A stretch of 34,946 nt of DNA from CAYLKS01 sp964384205 [NCBI: uncultured bacterium] (GTDB lineage: Bacteria; JAGOEH01). Position 1 is the stretch's first letter. Every line of letters begins with the position of its first letter. Both the position numbers and the translations under genes were made by a program. Shown one piece after another: positions 34,474 through 34,946 of this stretch. The DNA is taken from the NCBI GenBank assembly GCA_964384205.1, contig CAYLKS010000024.1, forward strand, positions 6,451-41,396, read 5' to 3'. Under the pieces are notes generated by a model. It did no database searches, had not been told where the DNA came from, and worked only from the letters and a program-made list of their open reading frames with translations.

Positions 34474-34902
34474 ACCAACTCCTTTTTTTATATTTTTATA
34501 AAGTCTGATATATTTATTGAATATATTTACTATTAAAAAGTCAATAAGTTTCTTATTTTTTTTTATTTTTAAAAAATAAAAAATTTCTTTAATGATTTGA
34601 CTAACTTAAATTTTATTTTATATTAACAAATTATTATAAAAATAGTACCATTTTTATTAGAACTAATCGTTCTATTCCATTATAAAAAAATCATCCATCT
34701 TCCTTATTTTTATATCCTTTAAATCCAACATCATTTATAAAAATAAAATACTAACACGAAAAAATCTGATGAAAAATGTTATTATTAATAATTTCCTATA
34801 AAAAAAGTCATAACACTTGCTTATATAAACTGTTTTTCTATATTTTATATTCATTTTATTTCTGATTTTATAATTTATTATATGTTAATTTATTTGTAGG
34901 TA
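34474..34902 (+). other. Non-coding AT-rich intergenic region
   Basis: About 430 nt between the divergent activase and the gene entering at 34903. I see no credible ORF. There is a perfect 5-bp inverted repeat AGAAC / GTTCT with a 5-nt spacer at 34659-34673, which could be an operator. Minus strand TTGACT (near 34544-34539) is a possible -35 for the hydroxyproline operon, but its -10 is weak (TTCAAT). Confidence 0.5.
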
Positions 34903-34946
34903 ATGGATTTTGATATCTTTACAGAACTTCTCCCATTTTTAAACAT
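34903..34946 (+). CDS. First codons of an unknown gene (3' outside window)
   Basis: ATG 34903, preceded by a weak AGG, opens a frame that stays open to the edge (M-D-F-D-I-F-T-E-L-L-P-F-L-N). Too short to identify. It is divergent from the hydroxyproline operon. Confidence 0.35.
   Translation, partial: MDFDIFTELLPFLN

Noticed and set aside
34680-34740. Eight-codon minus-strand ORF with a purine-rich lead
   Set aside because: The ribosome-site-like string abuts the ATG with no spacing, and the ORF is too short to support.
34801-34887. 29-codon plus frame starting at the ATG near 34778
   Set aside because: No ribosome site, low-complexity hydrophobic content, in an AT-rich region.

Overview
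The window is very AT-rich (about 25-30% G+C by eye) and densely packed with bacterial genes. A UDP-diacylglucosamine hydrolase (LpxH), an LptF/LptG-family permease and likely exported or lipid-anchored proteins point to a Gram-negative cell envelope. A glycyl radical enzyme with its SAM-dependent activase points to anaerobic life. I cannot name the phylum. Promoters are unusually easy to read (TTGACA, 17-nt spacer, TATAAT type), and several promoter-first genes appear to be leaderless. I see no IS element, prophage, CRISPR array, rRNA or integration site.

Layout. (1) 1-3861, minus strand: a complete riboflavin operon in the order ribD-ribE-ribBA-ribH, running into nusB, which is cut by the window edge. 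(2) 3941-11332, minus strand: an operon read as CheZ-like phosphatase, lpxH, cysS, a 139-aa unknown, glnA, an orphan BtuF-type binding protein and a long-chain acyl-CoA synthetase. Junctions are overlapping or nearly so, and the run starts from a strong promoter at 11362-11390. (3) 11404-12636, minus: a stand-alone glycosyltransferase. (4) 12858-14236, plus: the classic NfeD/SPFH pair. (5) 14402-15869, plus: tRNA-Met(CAT), then an HD-GYP-like protein. (6) 15880-17773, minus: small membrane and secreted proteins of unknown role, including a 52-aa ORF shorter than usual gene-calling cut-offs. (7) 17880-28950, mostly plus: obg and a sodium/solute symporter; a gene with an apparent N-terminal frameshift; an HtpX-like protease and a Yip1 protein facing a YugP-type protease; an 88-aa unknown; an LptF/G permease, a thioesterase, a tetratrico-like protein, murA and a PAP2 phosphatase. 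(8) 28953-34473, minus: a four-gene hydroxyproline operon. (9) 34474-34902: a non-coding stretch, followed by the first codons of a plus-strand gene at the window edge.

The most interesting system is region 8. It encodes a glycyl radical trans-4-hydroxy-L-proline dehydratase (HypD), its activase, a proline-racemase-fold protein whose second catalytic Cys is Thr (the hallmark of trans-3-hydroxy-L-proline dehydratase) and an M24 Xaa-Pro-type peptidase. Together they could release and dehydrate both hydroxyproline isomers found in collagen. Other points worth attention are a MurA with Asp in place of the fosfomycin-target Cys, promoters placed so that transcription should begin at or within a few bases of the start codon, an FMN-riboswitch-free rib operon, a likely frameshift at a (TA)5 tract, and convergent genes whose stop codons overlap in a single TTAA.
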